Of a stretch of DNA of 64,000 nt, positions 1 through 6,913 are shown piece after piece. Both the position numbers and the translations under genes were made by a program. The DNA comes from Pirellula sp. Lineage in GTDB: Bacteria; Planctomycetota; Planctomycetia; Pirellulales; Lacipirellulaceae. The notes below the pieces were generated by a model that was given only the letters and a program-made list of their open reading frames with translations, ran no database searches and had not been told where the DNA came from. The stretch is taken from NCBI GenBank assembly GCA_013822725.1, contig PNKX01000004.1, positions 124,001 to 188,000 on the forward strand, read 5' to 3'. Position 1 is the stretch's first letter. Each line of letters starts with the position of its first letter.

Positions 1-840
1 AACGATCGAGCGCTCGCCCTGCTGCATCAACGGCGCCGTCAACTGAGCAAGCATCTCGTGAGCGGGCTGAATCGTCGGATCAAGCGAGATCGCTTGCCAC
101 AAGAACGGCACGGCTTCGTCGCCGAGGCCGCGGTCGTTGAGCAGCACGGCCATGTTGTAATTCGCGACCGCGGGCGTATGCACGGCGGCCAAGTGATCCA
201 TCGCCGGCTTCATCTGATTCATCTCGACGAGCACTTTCGCCGCATTGTTGCGGTAGAGCGCTTTGCGCGGCTCGATGCGGATCGCCTGGTCGAGAATCCT
301 CGCCGCCGCCGGCAGGTCGCCGCGGCGAGCATAGCAGAGGGCTAAGTCGTTCTGAGCGGTCGCGTTCTTCGGATGCGCCTTGGCGGCGCGCTGGTACAAC
401 ATCTGGGCGACGTCGAGGCGACCTTCGCGATCTTCCATCCTGGCGGCGCCAAGCAAGGCGTCCAGATGCTGGGGATCCATCGCCAACGCTTTTTGATAAT
501 GCTGCCGCGCCTGGACGACTTGCCCGTTGCGATGGCTCATTTGGGCCAACGCTACATGGAGTTCGGGAGTCGCGCTCTTCGGATCAAACGGGGCGTCGGT
601 CGACGGCGTCGGCGCTGCCTTCGCCGCTTTCTTATCGCCGAACATGTCGGGCGAATATTCTTTCATCGAGGCGACGAATTTGCCCGTCCAGCCCGTCGGT
701 TCGGCGGTCACGACGGCGCCCGGAGCGCCTGGCGCGCCGCCGGTGCTCGTCAAGCCGCCTGTCGCGCCGGGGCCCTTAGTGCTCGTGCAACCAAGTGCGG
801 CGACCGCGAGCATGCAGTTGGCGAACCAGATTTTTCGCAT
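1..840 (-). CDS. TPR-repeat lipoprotein, TadD-like (C-terminus beyond left edge)
   Basis: The minus-strand frame stays open from an ATG at 838-840 to the window edge (280 codons), so the stop codon is missing. An AAGGAGG Shine-Dalgarno lies just upstream. The N-terminus MRKIWFANCMLAVAALGC is a short lipoprotein signal with a slightly atypical lipobox (ALGC). After a Gly/Pro/Thr-rich linker, helical repeats begin near residue 85 with TPR-like spacing (for example ALAQMSHRNGQVVQARQHYQ, then LDVAQMLYQRAAKAHPKNAT, then AARILDQAIRIEPRKALYRN). TPR lipoproteins (TadD) are pilotin or assembly factors of Tad pili, and a Tad locus starts 1.5 kb away on the other strand. The TadD role is therefore inferred from context; the TPR lipoprotein call itself is firm. 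Confidence 0.8.
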   Translation of the reverse strand, partial: MRKIWFANCMLAVAALGCTSTKGPGATGGLTSTGGAPGAPGAVVTAEPTGWTGKFVASMKEYSPDMFGDKKAAKAAPTPSTDAPFDPKSATPELHVALAQMSHRNGQVVQARQHYQKALAMDPQHLDALLGAARMEDREGRLDVAQMLYQRAAKAHPKNATAQNDLALCYARRGDLPAAARILDQAIRIEPRKALYRNNAAKVLVEMNQMKPAMDHLAAVHTPAVANYNMAVLLNDRGLGDEAVPFLWQAISLDPTIQPAHEMLAQLTAPLMQQGERSIV

Positions 841-920
841 CTTGGCGCCCTCCTTGGCAGACGCACCCATGAGCCATTGGCAACGTGGCGGCTCGACCAT
901 CTGACGAATATTCACTTCAG

Positions 921-1520
921 CTAATTAGACGATTCGAGCGCACCCGCTGGAGGCAGCATCGGCGGCGGCTGGTTGGCTTTGAAGCCGGTGAAGACGGCGT
1001 CGACCATACCGGCTGGATAGCCGTCGTCGCGAACATACGTTTCTTGCACGTCGCCCGGACCGTCGACGCCGTTGAGGCTGGAGACAAACTGCTGGACCGA
1101 TTCAACTCGGCCGTTGGTTCGTTCTTGATTCGCGACGCGCTGCACGTACAGCGTGCGGTACTGGGGAGGAGCTTGCGTGAGAATCCACTCGACCTTGAGA
1201 CGGCCGGCTTCGTTGAGCTGCACCCCGTCAGCTTCGAAGTGATACGGACCTAGCAAGTTCTGCCGACGCCAACCGTTGCGTCCCATGACGTCGAACGCCT
1301 CGCAAATGCCGCGTCGCGCGGGGACGATGTACTGCCGCGGCCATATCGAATTCTGGTAGTACGCCTCTTCGCACGTGTAATGGTGCGACGGCCCCGAGGG
1401 GCTACGCGGGTCGCAGCGACCGGTTCGGCAGGCGCCTTGACAAGAGCATTGCTGCGCTTGAGCAGAGGCGGCGACGATCAACACCGTCGGCAATGCGATC
1501 CACAGAGCTGATAGTTTCAT
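921..1520 (-). CDS. Secreted protein of unknown function next to Tad locus
   Basis: This 199-residue protein starts MKLSALWIALPTVLIVAASAQA, a clear signal peptide. A Cys-rich N-terminus follows (QQCSCQGACRTGRCDP, four Cys in 16 residues). The middle contains YHFEADGVQLNEAGRLKVEW and a run resembling the sequence around an OmpA-like periplasmic domain (LTQAPPQYRTLYVQRVANQE), but I cannot assign a family. It lies 80 bp upstream of the TPR lipoprotein on the same strand, so the two probably form an operon divergent from the Tad pilus genes. A role in pilus assembly or cell-surface architecture is plausible from position only. Confidence 0.75.
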   Translation of the reverse strand: MKLSALWIALPTVLIVAASAQAQQCSCQGACRTGRCDPRSPSGPSHHYTCEEAYYQNSIWPRQYIVPARRGICEAFDVMGRNGWRRQNLLGPYHFEADGVQLNEAGRLKVEWILTQAPPQYRTLYVQRVANQERTNGRVESVQQFVSSLNGVDGPGDVQETYVRDDGYPAGMVDAVFTGFKANQPPPMLPPAGALESSN

Positions 1521-1877
1521 GAATCGATCCTGCGCGGGTCAGTTGGCCGACGGCGTACTGGTCGGCACGGCGACGGTTCGGCGGGACAATCGCCCACGAC
1601 GTCGCCTTGAAGGCGTTACCGTCGTCAGTATCGACACCAACCGGAAGGTCGCTGCCGAGCTTTTTATGAGACAGGCAGGAGTTGCCCAGGCCGCAAAGTC
1701 GCCGTTTCACGCTAGCACCGTCGACAGCGACGCCAGGCAACCGCCAACGACAACGTTGCGGTCCGTCAATCGCGTAGGGTTACAACGAAGATAACGCCAG
1801 GACGGCCGCTTGCACCGGCGGCGCCGATTCTAACGACCGCCGAAAGAATTTGTTCTGCGGCGACTTGAGAGATTTCT
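1521..1877. other. Non-coding stretch, first part of the divergent intergenic region
   Basis: This is the left part of the 870-bp region between the divergent TPR/secreted-protein pair and the Tad locus. No reading frame here has a start, ribosome-binding site and composition that I would accept as a gene. It must carry the minus-strand promoter for the gene starting at 1520, but I see no convincing -35/-10 pair. Confidence 0.4.
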
Positions 1878-1905
1878 TTGACACCTCTGGGAATCGACCT
1901 AGGTT
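1878..1905 (+). promoter_or_regulatory. Candidate sigma-70 promoter for the riboswitch leader
   Basis: A perfect TTGACA at 1878-1883 is followed after 16 bp by TAGGTT (1900-1905), a weak -10 match. It would start a transcript of about 485 nt ahead of flp that includes the hairpins and the c-di-GMP riboswitch. The -35 is good and the -10 is poor, so this is a tentative call. Confidence 0.3.
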
Positions 1906-1906
1906 T

Positions 1907-2057
1907 CATTCGTAGTCGGTACCGTGCAAACGAAACCGACCGCAGGCGAATGCAAGCAGGCGTTCGCCGGCGAATGACTTCTCTTCTCTTGCAATGCCGG
2001 GTTCACCGGTCGCTTCATGGACGAGGCCAGGCGAAGAGGCGTCAAACGCCGAGCCTG
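1907..2057 (+). other. Structured RNA leader upstream of the c-di-GMP riboswitch
   Basis: Two nested hairpins can be drawn by hand. In the first, CATTCG (1907-1912) pairs with CGAATG (1947-1952) around GTCGGT (1915-1920) and ACCGAC (1935-1940). In the second, CAGGC (2028-2032) pairs with GCCTG (2053-2057) around GGCGT/ACGCC with a CAA loop. Between them GGCG-TT-CGCC can also fold. I do not recognise a known riboswitch class. Paired arms at this density in a 5' leader suggest a functional RNA or a protein-binding site. Confidence 0.45.
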
Positions 2058-2070
2058 CTGCGTGATCATC

Positions 2071-2165
2071 CTCGAAAAGGCAAACCGGTGGAAACGCCGG
2101 GACGCAAAGCTAGGGGACGGCGAATCGAGTTTTTCGGTTTGACGTCAGCCCGGCCGCCGAAGGGA
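2071..2165 (+). promoter_or_regulatory. c-di-GMP-I (GEMM-I) riboswitch
   Basis: The conserved GEMM-I core is readable. AAAAGGCAAACC (2077-2086) leads into a 6-bp stem CCGGTG/CGCCGG capped by a GAAA tetraloop (2091-2094), followed by GGGACGCAAAGCTA (about 2099-2112). After the second-helix region comes GTCAGCCCGGCCGCC (about 2144-2158), matching the family's 3' pattern (UAGCCGGGUUACC). This is the ligand-binding architecture known for c-di-GMP-I aptamers, which elsewhere precede pilin and motility genes. The pilin flp starts 230 nt downstream with no gene between. A 13-nt segment of the aptamer (TTTTTCGGTTTGA, 2130-2142) recurs at 2236-2248 and may belong to the expression platform. Confidence 0.9.
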
Positions 2166-2267
2166 GACGCGACGCACCTGTGCGACGCAACGAAATGAAT
2201 TCACGAGATGGGACGCAGGACACTTATCGTTTTACTTTTTCGGTTTGAGTGGAGGCGCAGTAAGCAG

Positions 2268-2334
2268 GCTCCTCAGTTCGGCAACGAACGGAGGCCCCCA
2301 TTCAGACCAACCACCGAGAGCGTTTTGGCTCTCG
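2268..2334 (+). other. Hairpins in the flp 5' UTR
   Basis: GTTCG-GCAA-CGAAC sits between partly complementary CTCC and GGAG flanks (about 2270-2296). CGAGAGC (2315-2321) pairs perfectly with GCTCTCG (2328-2334). Neither is followed by a U-tract, so they are not classical terminators. They could be the switching part of the upstream riboswitch or stabilise the pilin mRNA. Confidence 0.35.
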
Positions 2335-2394
2335 ACAACCAGTAGGGCGCGGTCGCTCCTGCAGAGGACGACGGCTCGAGAATCGGAGGATACT

Positions 2395-2580
2395 ATGAAG
2401 AATCTAGCTTTGAAGGTGCAGCGTTTCCTCAAGTCGGAAGATGGCCCCACCGCGGTTGAGTACGCCGTGATGTTGGCGCTCATTGTGATTGTCTGCTTGA
2501 CCGCTATTCGGTCGATTGGCACCAACGCCAATGCGACGTTTAACTCGGTCGCCACGGAACTCGGCAACTCCGCTCCGTAA
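2395..2580 (+). CDS. flp: Flp-type (type IVb) pilin
   Basis: A 61-residue prepilin and the structural subunit of a Tad pilus. The start at 2395 is preceded by GGAGG five bases away; a longer frame upstream lies in the structured leader and is not used. The leader peptide ends at Gly17 and is followed by PTAVEYAVMLALIVIVCLTA. That gives the G/xxxxEY processing motif of Flp pilins (Glu and Tyr at +5 and +6 of the mature protein) and the single hydrophobic helix. Length and motif fit the family closely. It is the first gene of the Tad cluster, sits behind a c-di-GMP-I riboswitch and ends at a strong intrinsic terminator, so the pilin can be made in excess over the assembly genes. Confidence 0.95.
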   Translation: MKNLALKVQRFLKSEDGPTAVEYAVMLALIVIVCLTAIRSIGTNANATFNSVATELGNSAP

Positions 2581-2630
2581 TGCATGCCGTCACCGCCCTA
2601 CGACGGTTTGACCTTTGATGAACTGACGAT

Positions 2631-2666
2631 CCTCTCGGAGCGCGTTAGCGCTCCGAGAGGTTTTTT
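2631..2666 (+). terminator. Intrinsic terminator after flp
   Basis: A 13-bp perfect stem, CCTCTCGGAGCGC / GCGCTCCGAGAGG, with a GTTA loop is followed by TTTTTT (2661-2666). It lies 50 bp after the pilin stop and separates flp from the downstream pilus genes. Confidence 0.93.
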
Positions 2667-2789
2667 ATGCGCTGCGGTTATTCCGATTTTCCCCGTAGTT
2701 TTAGGGGCTTCGGCAACCACTATCGCCCCTTTTTGTGAGCTAGGCTTGATTGGCGGGTTTCTCGGCCTCCTTCGATAAGGAACGCCGCG

Positions 2790-2927
2790 ATGACCGCGAT
2801 ATCCGGAGTTTCAGCCATGATCAGCCTGTTGCCCGAAGACGTCATTCGCAGCGCAGTTCAATTGGCGTGCTACGGTTTCGCAGCGTTTACTGCCGTCGTG
2901 GCTTTCATGTTCACGCCGCGTTGGTAG
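2790..2927 (+). CDS. Small membrane protein between pilin and prepilin peptidase
   Basis: A 45-codon frame starts with ATG at 2790 behind AAGGAA (spacing about 8). The product begins MTAISGVSAMISLLPEDVIR and ends in a hydrophobic stretch with FAAFTAVVAFMFTPRW, one likely transmembrane helix. It follows the flp terminator and precedes cpaA by 44 bp. I know no family for it. The good ribosome-binding site, membrane-helix composition and position inside a Tad operon make it a credible small gene, perhaps a minor subunit or assembly peptide. Confidence 0.55.
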   Translation: MTAISGVSAMISLLPEDVIRSAVQLACYGFAAFTAVVAFMFTPRW

Positions 2928-2971
2928 TTCGACACATCAGTTAAATCGCAGCTCTGATAGGGAAGGCTGTC

Positions 2972-3547
2972 ATGCTTGACGTTCAGGAACTCGGGGCCCG
3001 CTTGGCCGAAACTTGGCCCTGTTGGGTCGTTACCATCACGCTCGTCGTCGCCGCGGTGATCGACGGATTGCAGTTGAAGGTCCCCAACTGGATCACCTTC
3101 CCGATGATCATTTCGGGCTGGATCTACAGCACCGCCTTCTCGCCCTATGCGGGCTGGGAAGGATTGTTTCTGAGCTTGGTCGGCACGGCCGTCGGTCTGG
3201 CCGTGTTGCTGCCGGCCTACGCCGTCGGCGGCATGGGAGCCGGCGACGTCAAACTCATGGCCGGCGTCGGCGCTTGGATGTGGGGCACCGTCACGCTCTA
3301 CGCCTTCGCGGCGACGGCGGTGGTCGGCGGCGTGATTGCCGTCGGCATGGTGCTGTCACGCGGAGCGTGGGCCAAGCATCGCGACCAGTTCTGGTCGATC
3401 CTCGGCGAAATCGCCACGGTCAAAGATCCTGAACAACTTGCCGCGATCGCCGCCGAGCGGAAGCCGCGGATGTTTCTCCTCCCCTACGGCATTCCGATCG
3501 CGATCGGCACCATCGCCTACTTTGCGTGGTCGGGGATGCTGGTTTGA
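2972..3547 (+). CDS. cpaA: Prepilin peptidase, TadV/CpaA family (A24)
   Basis: This inner-membrane aspartic peptidase is expected to cleave the Flp leader after Gly17. At 191 residues it is the short TadV type without the N-terminal methylase domain of PilD. Both catalytic aspartates are visible: Asp31 in VIDGLQLKVPNW at the end of the first helix, and Asp92 in GGMGAGDVKLM, the GxGD motif. Several hydrophobic segments follow. Start ATG 2972 has AGGGAAGG upstream. It precedes cpaB in the order usual for Tad operons. Confidence 0.93.
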   Translation: MLDVQELGARLAETWPCWVVTITLVVAAVIDGLQLKVPNWITFPMIISGWIYSTAFSPYAGWEGLFLSLVGTAVGLAVLLPAYAVGGMGAGDVKLMAGVGAWMWGTVTLYAFAATAVVGGVIAVGMVLSRGAWAKHRDQFWSILGEIATVKDPEQLAAIAAERKPRMFLLPYGIPIAIGTIAYFAWSGMLV

Positions 3548-3712
3548 GTTGGAGTTGCTAGCGGCGGCTGGATGCCCAAGGCGGTCGATTCGGCGTTTGT
3601 CGGAAGTTTAGATTGAACCGATTGTGACGAGGGCGCCGAAAACAACGACGAGGCGCGGAGTCGCGGCGGGCACTACTGCTCGTCGAGGGCCGCGACTTCA
3701 TGCCAGGGGGGT

Positions 3713-4813
3713 ATGATGCGTCCGAAATCATTAATTCTGCTTGCGCTTGCGCTAGGCTGCGGCCTGGTTGCATCCATTGGCATTAGCCAAGTTCTCGATG
3801 GGAGCAACCGGCCGGCCGCCGTCGCCACGGCGCCGATTTACGTTGCCCTCCAGAACGTCAACGTCGGCGACCCGCTCACGGAGAAGATGGTCGCGCTCGA
3901 GGAATGGCCGAAGGACAAGGTCCCGGTCGGCGCGATCACCAAGTGGGAAGATCTGGAAGATCGTCGCCCGCGCAGCAACATCTACCAGGGCGAACCGCTG
4001 CTCGAGAACAAGCTTCTCGCCAAGGGCGAGCGAAGCGATCCGATCCAAGGCGTGCCCGCCGGCATGCGGTTGAAGACCATCTCGGTCGACGCTCGCAAGA
4101 GCGCCGCGGGATTGCTCAGCCCAGGCGATCGCGTCGACGTCCAGATCTATGTACGGGCGAATCCCGAACATGGCATTAGCAGCCCGTTCACGAAAATCTT
4201 CCTGCAGAACATCCGCGTTTACGCGGTTGACCAAGCGATCGACAAGGCGGCGGACGGCGAAGAAGCGCGCAACGTCGCCAAGACGGTGTCGCTCATCGTG
4301 ACTCCTGCGCAAGCCAACCGGATCAACCTCGCCGAAAACATGGGCGAGATCAGCTTGATCCCTCGCAATCCCGACGATGACGCGGTCGTCGAAGACTCCG
4401 AGCAAGGGACCGATGAATTATTCGGTCGCAGCACCGCGAACAACCGGGAAGGCGAGCAATACGCCAACTCGGACGAAAACTCCGAAGGGGCGTTGTCGGG
4501 CTTCAAATCGATGATGCAACAGGCGCTGAACAGCGCCGCGGCAGCCTCGGCGGCCAACCCCCAAGAGAAGAAGTCCCACTTTCAGATGAAGATCATCTAT
4601 CCGAACGAAATCTCCACCGTGCAGTTTTCGGAGGATGGCGAACCGATTGGCGAAACGAACGGGCCGGGCTCGAACATGCCGTTCCCAACCGCGGGCACGT
4701 TCGCCCCTCCCACGACGACGCCGGGTTCAGTCCCAGTTCCGGGACCTGCTCCGGCGCCAGCGGACGGAGCGCCGACGCCGGCCGGTTTCCCGATTGACCT
4801 TCGCTTGAAATAA
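3713..4813 (+). CDS. cpaB: Tad pilus assembly protein CpaB/RcpC
   Basis: A 366-residue periplasmic protein with an N-terminal signal anchor (LILLALALGCGLVASIGISQ). A SAF-like domain follows at about residues 40-105 (VALQNVNVGDPLTEKMVALE, then NIYQGEPLLENKL), and then the RcpC domain (GMRLKTISVDARKSAAGLLSPGDRVDVQIYV). The C-terminal third is low in complexity and Pro-rich (near 325-360), probably a flexible periplasmic tail. CpaB proteins support the secretin. The ATG at 3713 or the adjacent one at 3716 may be used; both follow a G-rich ribosome-binding stretch. Secretin cpaC is next, 205 bp downstream. Confidence 0.9.
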   Translation: MMRPKSLILLALALGCGLVASIGISQVLDGSNRPAAVATAPIYVALQNVNVGDPLTEKMVALEEWPKDKVPVGAITKWEDLEDRRPRSNIYQGEPLLENKLLAKGERSDPIQGVPAGMRLKTISVDARKSAAGLLSPGDRVDVQIYVRANPEHGISSPFTKIFLQNIRVYAVDQAIDKAADGEEARNVAKTVSLIVTPAQANRINLAENMGEISLIPRNPDDDAVVEDSEQGTDELFGRSTANNREGEQYANSDENSEGALSGFKSMMQQALNSAAAASAANPQEKKSHFQMKIIYPNEISTVQFSEDGEPIGETNGPGSNMPFPTAGTFAPPTTTPGSVPVPGPAPAPADGAPTPAGFPIDLRLK

Positions 4814-5018
4814 GGTCGTCGCGACGCCGTTGGATCGAATTGACGACCAGTAAGAAGAGAATAGCCGCCTCAAGTCACAGATCACAGAAATCGTGCGGAA
4901 CTGGCGCGTTGGCGACTCCTAGGATGGGAGGCGACAAAGCACACGGATGTTCCGGTAGTCGGGGTCTATTCGGGACGGTTCGCCGCTCCCGCCCCACACT
5001 AGCTAAGGACGTACACGG

Positions 5019-6788
5019 ATGTACTCGACTCCTATCTCACGCCGTTCTGGCATTCGGCTTTTCTTGGCGTTTGCCATGTTCGCGAACACCGCGCTCGTGG
5101 CGCCGCCAGCGCCCGCGCAACAACCAGGCTCGGTTGTTCGCAACCTGTCGCAGGCCAATGAGCGGCTGGAGATGACGGTCAACACCAGCCAGATTCTCAC
5201 GCTGGGGACGCGGATCCCCCGGATCGTGGTGAACAACCCCGACTTGGTCACCGCCACGCCAGTCAGCGAGACGCAGGTGCAGATCGCCGCGCGAAAGCCA
5301 GGCGTCACGCAGATCAATCTTTGGGACGAGAATGGCCAGATATACACCGTGGACCTCTTGATCTTCGGCGACGTACGCGAGTTGGAAGTCAATCTTCAGC
5401 GGATGTTCCCCTCGTCGTCGCTGCGGGTCATTCGGTTGACGAACAGCCTCATTCTCGAAGGCCAAGTCGATCGCCCTGAAATCGTCAGCACGATCCGCCA
5501 GTTAGCTGAAGATTACGCCCCTAAGGTGGTCAACAACATCACTGTCGGCGGCGCCCAGCAGGTGATGCTGAAGGTCAAGGTGATGGAAGTCAATCGCACC
5601 AACCTGCGGAGCCTCGGCTTCGACTGGAATCTGCAGGGCTCCAACGGCGGGTTCATCACCCAATCTGCATCCGGCGTCCTGACGTCGATTGACAACGTGG
5701 AAGACGTTTTCACGGCGCCAACGTCGACTCTCACCTTCGACATTGTTGACGGCAGCACGAATTTTCTCGGCACTCTGGAAGCGCTGCAACAACGCAACCT
5801 GGTAAAGACGTTGGCTAACCCGACGCTTGTCACCGTGAGCGGCCGACCGGCGTCGTTCAATGCGGGCGGCGAAATCTTCTTCCAAATCAATAACGGCATT
5901 TCCGGCAGCACCGTCGAATCAGAAGACTTCGGCACGCAGATCGACTTCCTGCCGATCGTGATGGGGAACGGCCGGATCCGACTCGAAGTCCGGCCGAAAA
6001 TCAGCGAAATCGATAACTCGGTTCCTTTGGGCAATGAACTCTTTCGCACGAAGGTCAGCTACGTCGACACAGGCGTTGAAATGCAAGCCGGTCAGACGCT
6101 GGCCCTCGCCGGTTTGAAGCAGACTCGCGTCAAATCGGTCACGCGCGGACTCCCTTACCTGATGGACATCCCTTACGCCGGCGCCGCCTTCCGCAAGAAC
6201 AAGGAAGAGGTTGAGGAGGTCGAAATCCTCATTCTCGTAACGCCAGAATTTGCTGAGGGGATGGACCCGCACGAAGTGCCGCAGTGCGGACCTGGCATGG
6301 AAACCATGTCGCCTTCCGACTGCGAACTCTACTGGAAGGGCCTGATCGAAGTGCCAGCCTGCGGACCCTGCGGCGCCAGCGAACCGTGCGTCTGCAACGC
6401 TCCGGGGCTCGACTGCAACCAGAACGGCTTCGGTCCCTGCGGCGGGTCGGGCGGCTGCGCCCCCACGATGGCGACCGACGGCGTCAACCGCGCGTACCGC
6501 GGCGAAACGTACCAAGGGGCGCCCTATGAAGGCGAAGTCTACCAAGGTCCTGCTCGGGCCGTGACTCCCCATGGCGGAATGCCGGCACAACCTTTACAAC
6601 CTGAACTGGCGCCCAGCACGCTGCCTGATCCGGCTGCGAGCATGCAGGGACCGCAATGGCAGGCGGCGCCGGCAGCCCACTATAGTCCCGTCAACCGTCG
6701 CAACCAGAACCAGGTGCGGCAAGCGTCAGGGCGATCGACAAGTACCCCCGGGCTGATTGGGCCGATCGGCTACGACGTCCAGAAATAA
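5019..6788 (+). CDS. cpaC: Tad secretin CpaC/RcpA with Cys-rich C-terminal extension
   Basis: The outer-membrane channel of the pilus, 589 residues. A signal peptide (about 1-33, ending APAPAQ) precedes the pilus/BON-like N-domain (LTLGTRIPRIVVNNPDLVTA; LEVNLQRMFPSSSLRVIRL). The secretin domain is recognised by QQVMLKVKVMEVNRTNLRSL, LANPTLVTVSGRPASFNAGG and GQTLALAGLKQTRVKSVTRG (residues about 185-415). Beyond it is an unusual tail: nine cysteines within about 62 residues (about 419-482, for example CGPCGASEPCVCN), then a Tyr/Gly/Gln/Pro-rich stretch. The tail is absent from typical RcpA and may be a disulfide-stabilised knob or an anchoring segment. Start ATG 5019. Confidence 0.92.
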   Translation: MYSTPISRRSGIRLFLAFAMFANTALVAPPAPAQQPGSVVRNLSQANERLEMTVNTSQILTLGTRIPRIVVNNPDLVTATPVSETQVQIAARKPGVTQINLWDENGQIYTVDLLIFGDVRELEVNLQRMFPSSSLRVIRLTNSLILEGQVDRPEIVSTIRQLAEDYAPKVVNNITVGGAQQVMLKVKVMEVNRTNLRSLGFDWNLQGSNGGFITQSASGVLTSIDNVEDVFTAPTSTLTFDIVDGSTNFLGTLEALQQRNLVKTLANPTLVTVSGRPASFNAGGEIFFQINNGISGSTVESEDFGTQIDFLPIVMGNGRIRLEVRPKISEIDNSVPLGNELFRTKVSYVDTGVEMQAGQTLALAGLKQTRVKSVTRGLPYLMDIPYAGAAFRKNKEEVEEVEILILVTPEFAEGMDPHEVPQCGPGMETMSPSDCELYWKGLIEVPACGPCGASEPCVCNAPGLDCNQNGFGPCGGSGGCAPTMATDGVNRAYRGETYQGAPYEGEVYQGPARAVTPHGGMPAQPLQPELAPSTLPDPAASMQGPQWQAAPAAHYSPVNRRNQNQVRQASGRSTSTPGLIGPIGYDVQK

Positions 6789-6913
6789 AGCTAATCTAGC
6801 TCGGAGAGAAGGACTCCAAGCAGGTCTGTTGCATCGACATGCGACTCCGCTCCGGCTATCTGGCCGTCTGAGCGCGAGGCGTCGATCGGCGACCCTATTC
6901 AGTTCAACTGGGC

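Noticed and set aside
58..924. Plus-strand frames over the left edge
   Set aside because: They are antisense to the TPR lipoprotein, which has a Shine-Dalgarno and a lipoprotein signal and explains the open frames.
2584..2778. A 64-codon plus-strand frame after flp
   Set aside because: It runs through the terminator hairpin (2631-2666) and has no ribosome-binding site.
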